From positions 186,001 to 250,000 of the forward strand of contig JAOARP010000058.1 in assembly GCA_025210525.1 (NCBI GenBank): a DNA stretch of 64,000 bases, read 5' to 3'. Source of the stretch: Marinisporobacter sp. GTDB taxonomy: Bacteria > Bacillota > Clostridia > Peptostreptococcales > Thermotaleaceae. Made by a program: the position numbers and the translations under genes. A model generated the notes under the pieces. That model ran no database searches. It saw nothing but the letters and a program-made list of their open reading frames with translations, and was not told the DNA's origin. Below, one piece after another: positions 17,631 through 26,422 of this stretch; the first letter of the stretch is position 1, and each line of letters starts with the position of its first letter.

Positions 17631-19047
17631 GGATATGAGTTATCAAGGAGTAATGGATAGAAAAAATGAGATTATGAAAAAGGCTATCGGAATAGATTAT
17701 AGTACTTTTGAATCAGGTCAAATTCGTTTTGACTATGAAGAAATGATGAGAGAGACTGGATATACCCTTGATGAAATGCAAAAAATCCAAGGAGATACAG
17801 GTGTTGGAAATACTCCATTATTAGAACTTAAAAATTTAACAGCTCTTGCAAGAAAAGTATCTCCAGAGGGAAAAGGTGCTAGAATTTTTGTGAAAGATGA
17901 AGCATCTAATCCATCAGGAAGCTTTAAAGCTAGAAGAGCTGCAAATGCAGTATATCATGCAAAAAAATTAGGCTATAAAGGTGTGATTGCAGCAACAAGT
18001 GGAAATTATGGTGCTGCTGTAGCCAGTCAGGCAGCTATTCATGGATTAAAGTGCATTATTGTACAAGAATGCTATGATAGTAAAGGAAAAGGACAACCAG
18101 AGATTATAGAAAAAGCTAGAAAATGTGAAGCTTATGGTGCTGAAGTAATCCAATTAACAGTGGGACCAGAGTTATTCTATACTTTCTTGAAATTATTAGA
18201 AGAAACTGAATACTTTAATGCTTCACTTTATTCACCATTTGGAATAGCTGGTGTTGAAACACTAGGTTATGAAATTGCTATGGAATTTAGAGAAAGAATC
18301 GGAAAAGATCCAGACGTGGTTGTTTGCACAAATGCTGGTGGAGGAAACTTAACGGGTACTGCTCGTGGTTTATTAAAAGCAGGTGCTGATCATGTGGAAG
18401 TTGTAGGAGCTAGTGTAAACTTAACAGGACTTCATATGGCTAGCGATGAGCAATTTAATAAAAAGTCATTCACTACAGGACATACAGGATTTGGAATACC
18501 TTTTGCAACATGGCCAGATAGATCGGATGTACCAAGATCAGCGGCTAGACCTCTTAGATACATAGACAGATATGTAACGGTTACACAAGGTCAAGTATTT
18601 TATATGACAGAAACTCTAGCACAAATTGAAGGGCTAGAAAGAGGACCTGCTGGAAATACTTCATTAGCTGCTGCTTTTAGTATTGCTCAGGAGTTAGATG
18701 AAGATAAAATAATTGTGGTACAAGAAACTGAATATACAGGAGCAGGAAAACATATTCAGCCACAATTATCCTTTGCAAGGGATAATGGCATAGAATTAAG
18801 ATTTGGTAATCCAGAGGAAGAAGTTCCGGGTCAAAATATTATATTGCCAGAGCATCCAAGACTTATTAAAGCAAAGGATATAGATTTGAATAAGTTAAAG
18901 AAATCTTATATCAATAAATGTGTAGAAACCTATGGAAAAAAAGAAATTAATCAATCAGATTTAGAATTCTTAGTAAAAGATACAAAATCTAGTATTGAAT
19001 TTGTTACAGAGGTTTTAAATGAAAAAGAAGTTAGTATTATAGAATAA
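17623..19047 (+). CDS. ortB: 2-amino-4-oxopentanoate thiolase, subunit beta (PLP)
   Basis: OrtB is the catalytic, PLP-dependent subunit. The 474-aa protein resembles threonine synthase/cysteine synthase-fold enzymes: the PLP lysine is in NPSGSFKARRAAN near residue 110 and the phosphate-binding loop is NAGGGNLTG. The ATG at 17623, after GGGGAGGTG, is chosen over an in-frame start far upstream inside ortA. Its alpha subunit overlaps it by 8 bp. A strong hairpin, not a clear terminator, follows before oraS. Confidence 0.95.
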   Translation: MSKDMSYQGVMDRKNEIMKKAIGIDYSTFESGQIRFDYEEMMRETGYTLDEMQKIQGDTGVGNTPLLELKNLTALARKVSPEGKGARIFVKDEASNPSGSFKARRAANAVYHAKKLGYKGVIAATSGNYGAAVASQAAIHGLKCIIVQECYDSKGKGQPEIIEKARKCEAYGAEVIQLTVGPELFYTFLKLLEETEYFNASLYSPFGIAGVETLGYEIAMEFRERIGKDPDVVVCTNAGGGNLTGTARGLLKAGADHVEVVGASVNLTGLHMASDEQFNKKSFTTGHTGFGIPFATWPDRSDVPRSAARPLRYIDRYVTVTQGQVFYMTETLAQIEGLERGPAGNTSLAAAFSIAQELDEDKIIVVQETEYTGAGKHIQPQLSFARDNGIELRFGNPEEEVPGQNIILPEHPRLIKAKDIDLNKLKKSYINKCVETYGKKEINQSDLEFLVKDTKSSIEFVTEVLNEKEVSIIE

Positions 19048-19050
19048 ATA

Positions 19051-19106
19051 AGAAAGTAAGAGAAGGTGGAAAATTATTTAAGATTTTCCATTGTCTCTTG
19101 CTTATT
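19051..19106 (+). other. Large intercistronic hairpin between ortB and oraS
   Basis: An imperfect stem of about 22 bp pairs 19051-19074 with 19083-19106 around an 8-nt loop, with two mismatches and several G-U pairs. No long T-run follows, so it is more likely an mRNA processing or stability element than a full terminator. Confidence 0.6.
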
Positions 19107-19137
19107 CTATTAACTTAATAAGAATGGGGGAAAAGTT

Positions 19138-19515
19138 TTGAAAGGATATTTAAAAAGAGAAGATGATTTTCAAGATAGAAGAAAACATTTAGCAAATCTT
19201 TCTGATGAGGAGTTAAAGGCAAGATTTTGGGAATTAGCTGAAAAATCTGTAGAACCATTATTAGAACTTGCAAAAAAGAATACATCACCATCAATAGAGC
19301 GTTCGATACTTTTAAGAATGGGTTTTTCAAGTTTAGAAGCAAAGCCATTAGTAGAAGGTGCAATTGATCGAGGTCTTGTTGCAAAAGGTGTAGGACATAT
19401 TGTATATAGAATGGCAAAAGAGAAAAATATCCCTCTTAGACAAGCAGGACTTGAAATGATTGAAGGAAAGCATTGGGACGATGCTGTAGCAATCTTTAAA
19501 GGAGGGATCGAGTAA
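19138..19515 (+). CDS. oraS: D-ornithine 4,5-aminomutase, small subunit
   Basis: OraS is the small subunit of the adenosylcobalamin- and PLP-dependent mutase that moves the terminal amino group of D-ornithine to C4, giving 2,4-diaminopentanoate. The 125-aa protein is close to the family length. The TTG start follows a GGGGG-type ribosome site, and no ATG fits better. The gene overlaps oraE by one base, a sign of coupled translation of the two subunits. Confidence 0.95.
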   Translation: MKGYLKREDDFQDRRKHLANLSDEELKARFWELAEKSVEPLLELAKKNTSPSIERSILLRMGFSSLEAKPLVEGAIDRGLVAKGVGHIVYRMAKEKNIPLRQAGLEMIEGKHWDDAVAIFKGGIE

Positions 19516-21731
19516 TGAAAAAATTAGATATTAATGAAAAGTTAGATATTAGAGAAATTCTAAAGGATCTAGAAAGCTATAGACCAAAAAGAAGAGGTTG
19601 GGTTTGGAGAGAAAAGGTAGATGAACTTCAAATTGGACCTCATGTGTACCATGATTGTTCGAAATCTTTAAAAAATTCCATTGGGATTCCTGCGGCGGTT
19701 CAATATTTTGACAATTTAGATCCTCAACCCCAAGAAACAATTACTACTGAAATTGCTTCAGGTAGATTTGAGGATGACATTAGAAGAATGAGAATGGCTG
19801 CATGGCATGGTTCAGATCACTTAATGGTAATTAGAACAGCAGGTCAATCTCACTTTGATGGATTGATTGAAGGAACACCACAGGGAATAGGTGGTATTCC
19901 AGTTACAAGAAAACAAGTTAGAGCACAAAGAAAAGCTGTAGATATAATCGAAGAAGAAGTAGGAAGACCAATTAACTATCATTCTTATGTTAGTGGAGTT
20001 GCAGGACCTGAAGTTGCCGTTATGTTTGCAGAAGAAGGAGTAAATGGTGCTCATCAGGATCCACAGTATAACGTTCTTTATAGAAATATTAATATGATTA
20101 GATCTTTTATAGATGCTGCAGAATCTAAAAAAGTAATGGCGTGGGCAGATATAGCTCAAATTGATGGTGCCCATAATGCTAATGCAACAGCTAGAGATGC
20201 TTGGAAAGTTATGCCAGAGTTAATTGTTCAGCATGCTATCAATTCTATTTTCTCCCATAAAGTAGGTATGAAAAAAGAAAATATTTGTCTTTCAACAGTA
20301 CCACCTTCAGCAGCACCAGTACCTTGTACAAAATATGACCTTCCATATGCTGTGGCACTTAGAGATTTCTTATCTGATTATAAAATGAGAGCACAACAAA
20401 ATACAAAATATATTACTTCTTCATCAAGAGAGGCTACTGTTACTCATGTTTTAAATATGATGATTTCTAAACTTACAAGTGCAGATATCCAATCAACTAT
20501 TACTCCTGATGAAGGAAGAAACGTTCCATGGCATATTAATAATATGGAAGCGTGTGACAATGCTAAACAAACCCTTGTAGGGCTAGATGGATTGTTAGAA
20601 ATGGTAGAACTTAAAACAGAAGGTTATCTACCTGAAAAGGTTAGGGAATTAAAAGAAAGAGCAGTACTTTTCTTGGAAGAATTAATTGAAGCAGGTGGAT
20701 ACTTTGAGGCTGTAGAAAAAGGATTCTTCGTAGATTCAGGGATGTATCCTGAAAGAAATGGTGATGGTATTGGTAGAAAAATGAATGGTGGGGTTGGTGC
20801 AGGAACTGTTTTTGAAAGAGATGAAGACTATATGGCACCTGTAACAGCACATTATGGATATAATAATGTAGAACAATATGATCAATCGGCAGTGGATAAT
20901 CCAGCAAAATTAATTGATGGCTGTACCTTTGAGAAACCTGAGAAAATCATTTTTATTGATGAGTTAGATGAAAATGATAATGTATATATGCGTTTAGATG
21001 AAAGCGAAAAATATAGAAATTCCAATTTTGTTAAACCTGAGGTAGAGTGGTTAGCAGATGGTACAGTTCAAGTTGAATTATTCCTTCCAGCGAGTAAAAG
21101 AGTTGCTGAATTTGCTGCATTAGAATTTGCTAAGAAGATGAATCTAGCTGACCCTGAGGTAATTCATTCAGAAATGATGCATCCATCAGAAGGAACAAGA
21201 ATACAAGTAAAAGGAAAAGTTGATTTTGATGTAGATATTAGTAAATTAGAAATCCCTGAAGAGCCTGAAGTTCTTAGTGATGAAGAATTATGGGAAGAAA
21301 TTGAGAAAAATCCTATAAAAGTTGTTGCTGCAACTGTAGGAGAAGATGAGCATTCAGTTGGACTTCGTGAAATTATTGATATTAAGCATGGTGGTATAGA
21401 AAAATGGGGTGTAGAAGTTGAATACCTTGGAACTTCTTGTCCAGTAGAAAAGCTTGTGGATGCTGCTATTGAGTTAAATGCAGATGCAATTTTAGCTTCT
21501 ACAATTATTAGTCATGACGATATTCATTATAAGAATATGAAGAGAATTCATGAATTATGTGTAGAAAAGGGTATAAGAGATAAAATTATGATCGCTTGTG
21601 GAGGAACACAAGTTACACCTGAAATTGCAGTAAAACAAGGGGTAGATGCTGGATTTGGTAGAGGATCTAAAGGAATTCATGTAGCTACATTCTTTGTAAA
21701 TAAAAGAAGGGAAATGAACAATGAAAATTGA
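19515..21731 (+). CDS. oraE: D-ornithine 4,5-aminomutase, large subunit (B12/PLP)
   Basis: OraE is the catalytic subunit. The 738-aa protein has an N-terminal TIM-barrel region (SYRPKRRGWVWR, GQSHFDGLIEGTPQGIGGIP) and a C-terminal Rossmann-type cobalamin domain beginning near residue 590. In that domain DEHSVG supplies the D-x-H-x-x-G histidine that binds cobalt, followed by the LGTSCP and ACGGTQV motifs. The length matches characterised OraE. The stop codon is overlapped by the next gene, a reactivating ATPase, which fits a B12 enzyme that becomes inactivated in use. Confidence 0.97.
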   Translation: MKKLDINEKLDIREILKDLESYRPKRRGWVWREKVDELQIGPHVYHDCSKSLKNSIGIPAAVQYFDNLDPQPQETITTEIASGRFEDDIRRMRMAAWHGSDHLMVIRTAGQSHFDGLIEGTPQGIGGIPVTRKQVRAQRKAVDIIEEEVGRPINYHSYVSGVAGPEVAVMFAEEGVNGAHQDPQYNVLYRNINMIRSFIDAAESKKVMAWADIAQIDGAHNANATARDAWKVMPELIVQHAINSIFSHKVGMKKENICLSTVPPSAAPVPCTKYDLPYAVALRDFLSDYKMRAQQNTKYITSSSREATVTHVLNMMISKLTSADIQSTITPDEGRNVPWHINNMEACDNAKQTLVGLDGLLEMVELKTEGYLPEKVRELKERAVLFLEELIEAGGYFEAVEKGFFVDSGMYPERNGDGIGRKMNGGVGAGTVFERDEDYMAPVTAHYGYNNVEQYDQSAVDNPAKLIDGCTFEKPEKIIFIDELDENDNVYMRLDESEKYRNSNFVKPEVEWLADGTVQVELFLPASKRVAEFAALEFAKKMNLADPEVIHSEMMHPSEGTRIQVKGKVDFDVDISKLEIPEEPEVLSDEELWEEIEKNPIKVVAATVGEDEHSVGLREIIDIKHGGIEKWGVEVEYLGTSCPVEKLVDAAIELNADAILASTIISHDDIHYKNMKRIHELCVEKGIRDKIMIACGGTQVTPEIAVKQGVDAGFGRGSKGIHVATFFVNKRREMNNEN

Positions 21732-23088
21732 TATTTTAGTTGCTGAAATTGGAAGTACGACTACAGTAATCAATGCTTTTTCAAACATACACACTGACCG
21801 CCCTAAATTTTTAGGGCAAGGTCAGGCTCCTACAAGTGTATTAGATGGAGATGTAACTATTGGATTACAAGGTGCTATAGAAAACCTTAAAAGAAATTTA
21901 AATATTGATGATTTAACCTATGATGAGATGATTGCAACTAGTAGTGCAGCAGGAGGTCTTAAGATGACTGTTCACGGACTTGTTTATGATATGACTGTTC
22001 GTGCTGCTAAGGAAGCTGCACTAGGGGCTGGAGGCATCATTCATAGAGTTACTGGTGGAAAACTTAGAAAAACTGATTTAAAAAAGATTATGGAAGTGAA
22101 GCCTAATCTGATATTAGTTGCAGGTGGCGTAGATTATGGGGAGAGAGACACAGCTCTTTATAATGCAGAATTAATTGGTGAGATGGATATAGATACACCC
22201 ATTGTCTATGCAGGGAATATTGAGAATAAAGATGAGATTATTGAAATATTTAAAGATCAACCCAATAAGCTTTATGTGACAGAAAATGTATATCCTAAAA
22301 TTGATCAATTAAATGTAGAGCCTACAAGGCGTGTTATTCAAGAGGTATTCGAAGAACATATTATCCATGCTCCAGGAATGAGCCGCGTAAGAGAAATGGT
22401 GAATGGTCCGATTATACCAACACCAGGTGCTGTTATGTTAGCTGCAAAACTCTTAAAAGAAGAAATTGGAGATCTGGTAGTGATTGATGTGGGGGGAGCT
22501 ACAACAGATCTACACTCAGTGACCGAAGGAAGTGAGCAGGTTAATAGAATATTAATTAGTCCAGAACCTATTGCAAAACGAACTGTTGAAGGGGATTTAG
22601 GCGTATATGTGAATATGAGAAATATAGTTGAACGTTTAGGAGTTCAAGAAATAAGTAAAAGAATGAAAATATCTGAAGAGGAAGTAGAAGAATTAATCAA
22701 GAATCATAAGCCTATTCCTACAGAAGAAATAGAAAAAAGATTTGTAGAAGAGCTTACAAAAGAAGCGGTGTTAACAGCTGTTAGAAGACATGCAGGGAAA
22801 TTTAGACACTTATATGGACCTGGTGGAAAGAAAACCATTGCAGAAGGCAAAGATTTAACCATGGTGCAATATATTGTAGGAACCGGAGGCGCTTTGACAA
22901 GACTTCCAAATCGAGTAGAAATTATGAAAGAAATTGCCTTTAATAATAAAGGGGATGAATTATTTCCTAAAAAAGAAGCAGAAATATTAGTAGACAATGA
23001 TTATATTATGGCGTCTCTTGGGGTTTTATCAAAGAGATATCCAAAAGCTGCTTTATCATTAATGAAACAAAGTTTAGGAATAGACTAA
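21721..23088 (+). CDS. MutL/GlmL-like ATPase, putative ornithine aminomutase reactivase
   Basis: A 455-aa ASKHA-fold ATPase of the MutL/GlmL family found beside glutamate and ornithine mutase genes. The N-terminal phosphate loop is VAEIGSTTTVINAF, and DVGGATTDLHSV near residue 255 is the second nucleotide-binding signature. It overlaps oraE by 11 bp, which ties it to the mutase. The likely role, exchanging damaged cobalamin for intact cofactor, is inferred from the family and gene order. Confidence 0.88.
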   Translation: MKIDILVAEIGSTTTVINAFSNIHTDRPKFLGQGQAPTSVLDGDVTIGLQGAIENLKRNLNIDDLTYDEMIATSSAAGGLKMTVHGLVYDMTVRAAKEAALGAGGIIHRVTGGKLRKTDLKKIMEVKPNLILVAGGVDYGERDTALYNAELIGEMDIDTPIVYAGNIENKDEIIEIFKDQPNKLYVTENVYPKIDQLNVEPTRRVIQEVFEEHIIHAPGMSRVREMVNGPIIPTPGAVMLAAKLLKEEIGDLVVIDVGGATTDLHSVTEGSEQVNRILISPEPIAKRTVEGDLGVYVNMRNIVERLGVQEISKRMKISEEEVEELIKNHKPIPTEEIEKRFVEELTKEAVLTAVRRHAGKFRHLYGPGGKKTIAEGKDLTMVQYIVGTGGALTRLPNRVEIMKEIAFNNKGDELFPKKEAEILVDNDYIMASLGVLSKRYPKAALSLMKQSLGID

Positions 23089-23115
23089 GCCGGGAATTGT
23101 CCCGGCTATTTATTT
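23088..23115 (+). terminator. GC-rich hairpin between the mutL-like gene and orr
   Basis: An 8-bp GC-rich perfect stem (23088-23095 with 23100-23107), unusual in this AT-rich DNA, is followed by a short ATTTATTT tail. It starts inside the stop codon. It probably causes partial termination, lowering expression of orr relative to the upstream genes. Confidence 0.65.
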
Positions 23116-23131
23116 AAAGGGAGGGAAAAAC

Positions 23132-24196
23132 GTGAATATCTGTCCTAGAATAGAAGTGAATTTAAATAAAGTAAAACATAATACATCAGTATTTAAAAAA
23201 ATGTGCCATGGGAAAAATATTCAATTTGCGGGGGTCACAAAAGTATTTTGTGGGATCCCTAAAATTGCAGAGGCAATGGTAGCTGGTGGAGCAGATATGC
23301 TTGCAGATTCCAGAATAGAAAATTTGAAAAAATTAGAAAACATTAAAATTCCAAAACTTCTTTTAAGATTACCTATGATGAGCCAAGCAGAAGATGTAGT
23401 AAAATATGCAGATATTAGCTTGAATTCAGAGCTAAAAATTATGGAAACACTTTCAATGGAAGCTATCAAACAAGGAAAAGTACATAATATTGTATTAATG
23501 GTAGACTTAGGAGATTTAAGAGAAGGGGTATGGAAAAGTGATGCTATTGATACGGTAAAGGAAATATTAAAATTCGAAGGGATAAAGTTAATAGGAATAG
23601 GAGTAAATTTAACCTGCTATGGTGGTGTTATTCCTTCTAATGGAAATTTAGGAGAACTCTCAGAATTAGCAACTACAATAGAAAAAGAATTTGATATGAC
23701 TTTAGAAATCATATCAGGAGGAAATTCAAGCAGTCTTTATTTATTAGAAAAAGAAGAAATGCCTGAAAAGATCAATCATTTAAGATTAGGGGAAGCCATT
23801 GTATTAGGAAGAGAAACTGCTTATGGTGAAGATATTAAAGATACTTATCAGGATGCTTTTACTTTTGTTGCAGAAATCATCGAATTAAAGGAAAAACCTT
23901 CGGTACCTATTGGTGAAATAGGAATGGATGCTTTTGGGAATACTCCGACCTTTGAGAATAAAGGCATCAGAAAGAGAGCTATTCTAGCAGTAGGAAGACA
24001 AGATGTAGCTGTGGATAATCTAAATCCAATAGATAAAAATATGGAGATCCTCGGAGCAAGTAGCGATCATTTGATTGTTGATGTGACGGATGCGAAAGAA
24101 GATTTAAAGGTTGGAGATGAAATTAAATTCCAGGTTGAATATGGTGCATTGCTTCAACTGACTACATCAGAATATATTTACAAAAGTATTGGCTAA
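23132..24196 (+). CDS. orr: Ornithine racemase (PLP)
   Basis: Orr converts L-ornithine to the D-ornithine used by the aminomutase. The 354-aa protein has the alanine-racemase-like fold type III barrel, with the PLP lysine in AGVTKVFCG near residue 34. The C-terminal domain is also present. The GTG start follows GGGAGGG. The gene closes the pathway set ord-ortAB-oraSE and is followed by a clear terminator. The specific substrate is inferred from context, since amino-acid racemases of this fold look alike. Confidence 0.92.
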   Translation: MNICPRIEVNLNKVKHNTSVFKKMCHGKNIQFAGVTKVFCGIPKIAEAMVAGGADMLADSRIENLKKLENIKIPKLLLRLPMMSQAEDVVKYADISLNSELKIMETLSMEAIKQGKVHNIVLMVDLGDLREGVWKSDAIDTVKEILKFEGIKLIGIGVNLTCYGGVIPSNGNLGELSELATTIEKEFDMTLEIISGGNSSSLYLLEKEEMPEKINHLRLGEAIVLGRETAYGEDIKDTYQDAFTFVAEIIELKEKPSVPIGEIGMDAFGNTPTFENKGIRKRAILAVGRQDVAVDNLNPIDKNMEILGASSDHLIVDVTDAKEDLKVGDEIKFQVEYGALLQLTTSEYIYKSIG

Positions 24197-24222
24197 CCCA
24201 CATTCTGTGGGTTTGTTTTTTT
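24195..24222 (+). terminator. Intrinsic terminator of the ornithine operon
   Basis: A perfect 8-bp stem (24195-24202 with 24206-24213), 3-nt loop and T-rich tail including seven Ts. It starts inside the orr stop codon. Confidence 0.88.
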
Positions 24223-24290
24223 GTGAATTTATAGTCAATATAGTCCTTATAAGAATATAATATATCAAAAACATTTTGGAGTTGAAGAGA

Positions 24291-24566
24291 ATGGTTTATA
24301 GCTATGAAAAATATTTAATTGTTTTTGCATCAACCTATCATGGGTATTATATGGAACAGATGTTTAATAGAAATGAAATAGAAAATACCTTAAGAAAAGC
24401 ACCTAGAGCTATTGCAAAATCATGTCATTCTGCTATTTATATAAAAGAAAAAGATTTAGAGAAAGCTTTAAAATTGCTTGAAAAATCGAGGGTTTCAGTT
24501 GAAGGAGTATATGAGATTGTTAGGATTGGAAATTTATTAGATTATAAAAAATTAAGAGTGAAATAG
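24291..24566 (+). CDS. DUF3343 (Se/S carrier-like) protein
   Basis: A 91-aa protein resembling DUF3343, a family described as putative Se/S carrier proteins and often found with selenium-metabolism genes. It shows the pattern of a short N-terminal beta strand, then AIAKSCHSAIYI, in place of the usual SSCGLALRI, with the conserved Cys at about residue 45. The TTG at 24276 overlaps the GGAG ribosome site, so the ATG at 24291 is the start. It lies after the operon terminator with its own short leader. Family assignment is moderate; function unproven. Confidence 0.65.
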   Translation: MVYSYEKYLIVFASTYHGYYMEQMFNRNEIENTLRKAPRAIAKSCHSAIYIKEKDLEKALKLLEKSRVSVEGVYEIVRIGNLLDYKKLRVK

Positions 24567-24626
24567 ATGATAGAATTTTAATCGATTTAGGAAAAAAAGT
24601 ATGATTTAAAGTGCAAGATAACCTTG

Positions 24627-24664
24627 AAAAGGCTCATTTAACTTTAACTATTAATGAGCCTTTT
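24627..24664. terminator. Bidirectional terminator
   Basis: A perfect 12-bp stem (24627-24638 with 24653-24664) with As on the left and Ts on the right lies between the converging DUF3343 gene and the 515-aa propeller gene. Confidence 0.8.
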
Positions 24665-24683
24665 GATAGAGCATGGATGATAT

Positions 24684-26231
24684 CTATTTAAAATAATTAA
24701 GTAGTTTTGTCAAGGGATTCGTATTAATTTTCTTTAGATATTCATTAACAATTGAATATTGATGGAATAGATCGTTTATTTTTTCTTTATTTTCTTTTTG
24801 TTTTTGATTGACCTTTTCTAGTGATTGATTTATGCTTGTATAATTTATTTGAACTTCTTCTATAGTTTTTATGAGATTTTGGAGGCTATCGGTCAGATCA
24901 TTTTTTGAGTTCTCTTGGTGATTTGCTGTATATTCTTGTAAATCATTTTTCATATTTTCTAAAGGAGAGTTTTCTTTAATATTTTTTTCATAATTTGTTG
25001 ATACTTTGTTGATTTCTTTGTTTAATAGAGAAATTTGATTTTCTAAGGACTTAAGAATATTTTTTTTAATATCTAATTCTTGTTTTTTTTCTAACAATTG
25101 GATATATTGTTTATCTGAAAAAGGGAAGTTAGATTTATTCTTTTCTGTTGAAATGGGTATATCATCGTTATGTAAAAGAGAGTTAGTGTTTATTTTATTG
25201 ACAATTTTAGAACTATGTATAGGCACATAGTGTGAAAAATCATTTGTTAATATATAATTGGCATGATAAGAGATGAATAGGTTATCTGGATGACAAATAG
25301 TTTTGAAAATATCAATACAATTAGGAGTAATTTCTAATTCTTCGCAATCACTCCACTTAAGAGGAGTATTAATAGATTTTAGTAACTTTGTTGAATAGTA
25401 AATATGTTGATCTGTTATACAATAACATATGATAGAATCCTTTTCCATAAATAACAGATTTCTTAAAAAAGAAGAATCTTTTTCTATAATTGTAATAGGT
25501 GTTGCTGGCTTATATTCAACTCTTGATTTATAAAGATACTTAATACAATGTTTATTTTTAGATTTGTCCATCCAACTGATATGAATGCCTCCATACTTAT
25601 CTACTAACCCATCTAATTGAAAATATTTCAAATAAATGCAGTTGCATAAAAATAATTGATTTTTCCATTGAAAAGAGTTGTTTAATAAAAATTTTATGTT
25701 TAAATCATAGATAATATTGCTATTTGTTAAGTAAATTAAATATAAGTTATAGTTTGAATCTCGAATGATCTTATAGGGTTTAATATCTTCACCATAAAGA
25801 AACTGAATCTTTGAGATAATTTCACTTTTCCAATTGTCATTATGTTTATGGTAAGAAAGAATAGACCATGAAGTTGGAGAGGATAGATTTTGCCAGCAAC
25901 ATAAAATATAGGGGGAATTGTTAGAAAACTTAATACTGATATTTTTAATTCTTTCAACGCTTAAATCTAGTTCATATAATATAAATTCTGACCAGGATTC
26001 TTCATGAAAGAAATAGTAAAATAATCTCCCATTGGGATCTAAAAGGATTACTCCTATATTTCCTTCATTATCAATATCTAGATCAAATTCTAATATTTCT
26101 TCAGAAAAGAGTTCTAATGGGCCGAGTGTATCATTCATCAGATAACTTAGCCCATTAGAATTAGTAGAGAAAAATTTGATGAAGTCATTCTTTCCATATA
26201 ATAGGGTATTCATATTATTTAATGGATGCAT
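24684..26231 (-). CDS. Beta-propeller/coiled-coil protein of unknown function (A)
   Basis: A 515-aa protein I cannot name. About the first 340 residues contain repeated blade-like units with the pattern D-x-x-G-N/G-I-x-(V/I)...F/Y-Y, such as DIDNEGNIGVILLDPNGRLFYY and VDKYGGIHISWMDKS, suggesting a beta-propeller of the BNR/sialidase-like kind. The last 150 residues are highly charged and heptad-like, a coiled coil. There is no signal peptide. The ATG at 26231 is chosen because GGTAGGTG lies six bases before it; an upstream GTG (26240) overlaps that site. Protein B at 27307-28728 has the same architecture. Location beside a Cys-rich coat-like gene suggests a spore-surface protein, an inference. 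Confidence 0.75.
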   Translation of the reverse strand: MHPLNNMNTLLYGKNDFIKFFSTNSNGLSYLMNDTLGPLELFSEEILEFDLDIDNEGNIGVILLDPNGRLFYYFFHEESWSEFILYELDLSVERIKNISIKFSNNSPYILCCWQNLSSPTSWSILSYHKHNDNWKSEIISKIQFLYGEDIKPYKIIRDSNYNLYLIYLTNSNIIYDLNIKFLLNNSFQWKNQLFLCNCIYLKYFQLDGLVDKYGGIHISWMDKSKNKHCIKYLYKSRVEYKPATPITIIEKDSSFLRNLLFMEKDSIICYCITDQHIYYSTKLLKSINTPLKWSDCEELEITPNCIDIFKTICHPDNLFISYHANYILTNDFSHYVPIHSSKIVNKINTNSLLHNDDIPISTEKNKSNFPFSDKQYIQLLEKKQELDIKKNILKSLENQISLLNKEINKVSTNYEKNIKENSPLENMKNDLQEYTANHQENSKNDLTDSLQNLIKTIEEVQINYTSINQSLEKVNQKQKENKEKINDLFHQYSIVNEYLKKINTNPLTKLLNYFK

Positions 26232-26422
26232 TAATATCACCTACCTTAGTAAAATATATTGTAACATCTGCTGAATTATGTTTTAAATTTTCTTAAATAA
26301 AATAGTATTCTTTAATCACCAAATTCTAGGGTATTACATACTATGCAAGTAGAAAAGAAAATTTCAATAGCTACTTAAAATATGATACAACAGATTTTAT
26401 AAAGAAAGAAGGGGGAAAATAT

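Noticed and set aside
26330-26345. CATACTAT as a sigma-E/sigma-K -10 element before the coat-like gene
   Set aside because: The -10 match is fair, but no convincing -35 lies at the right distance, and similar AT-rich octamers are common here.
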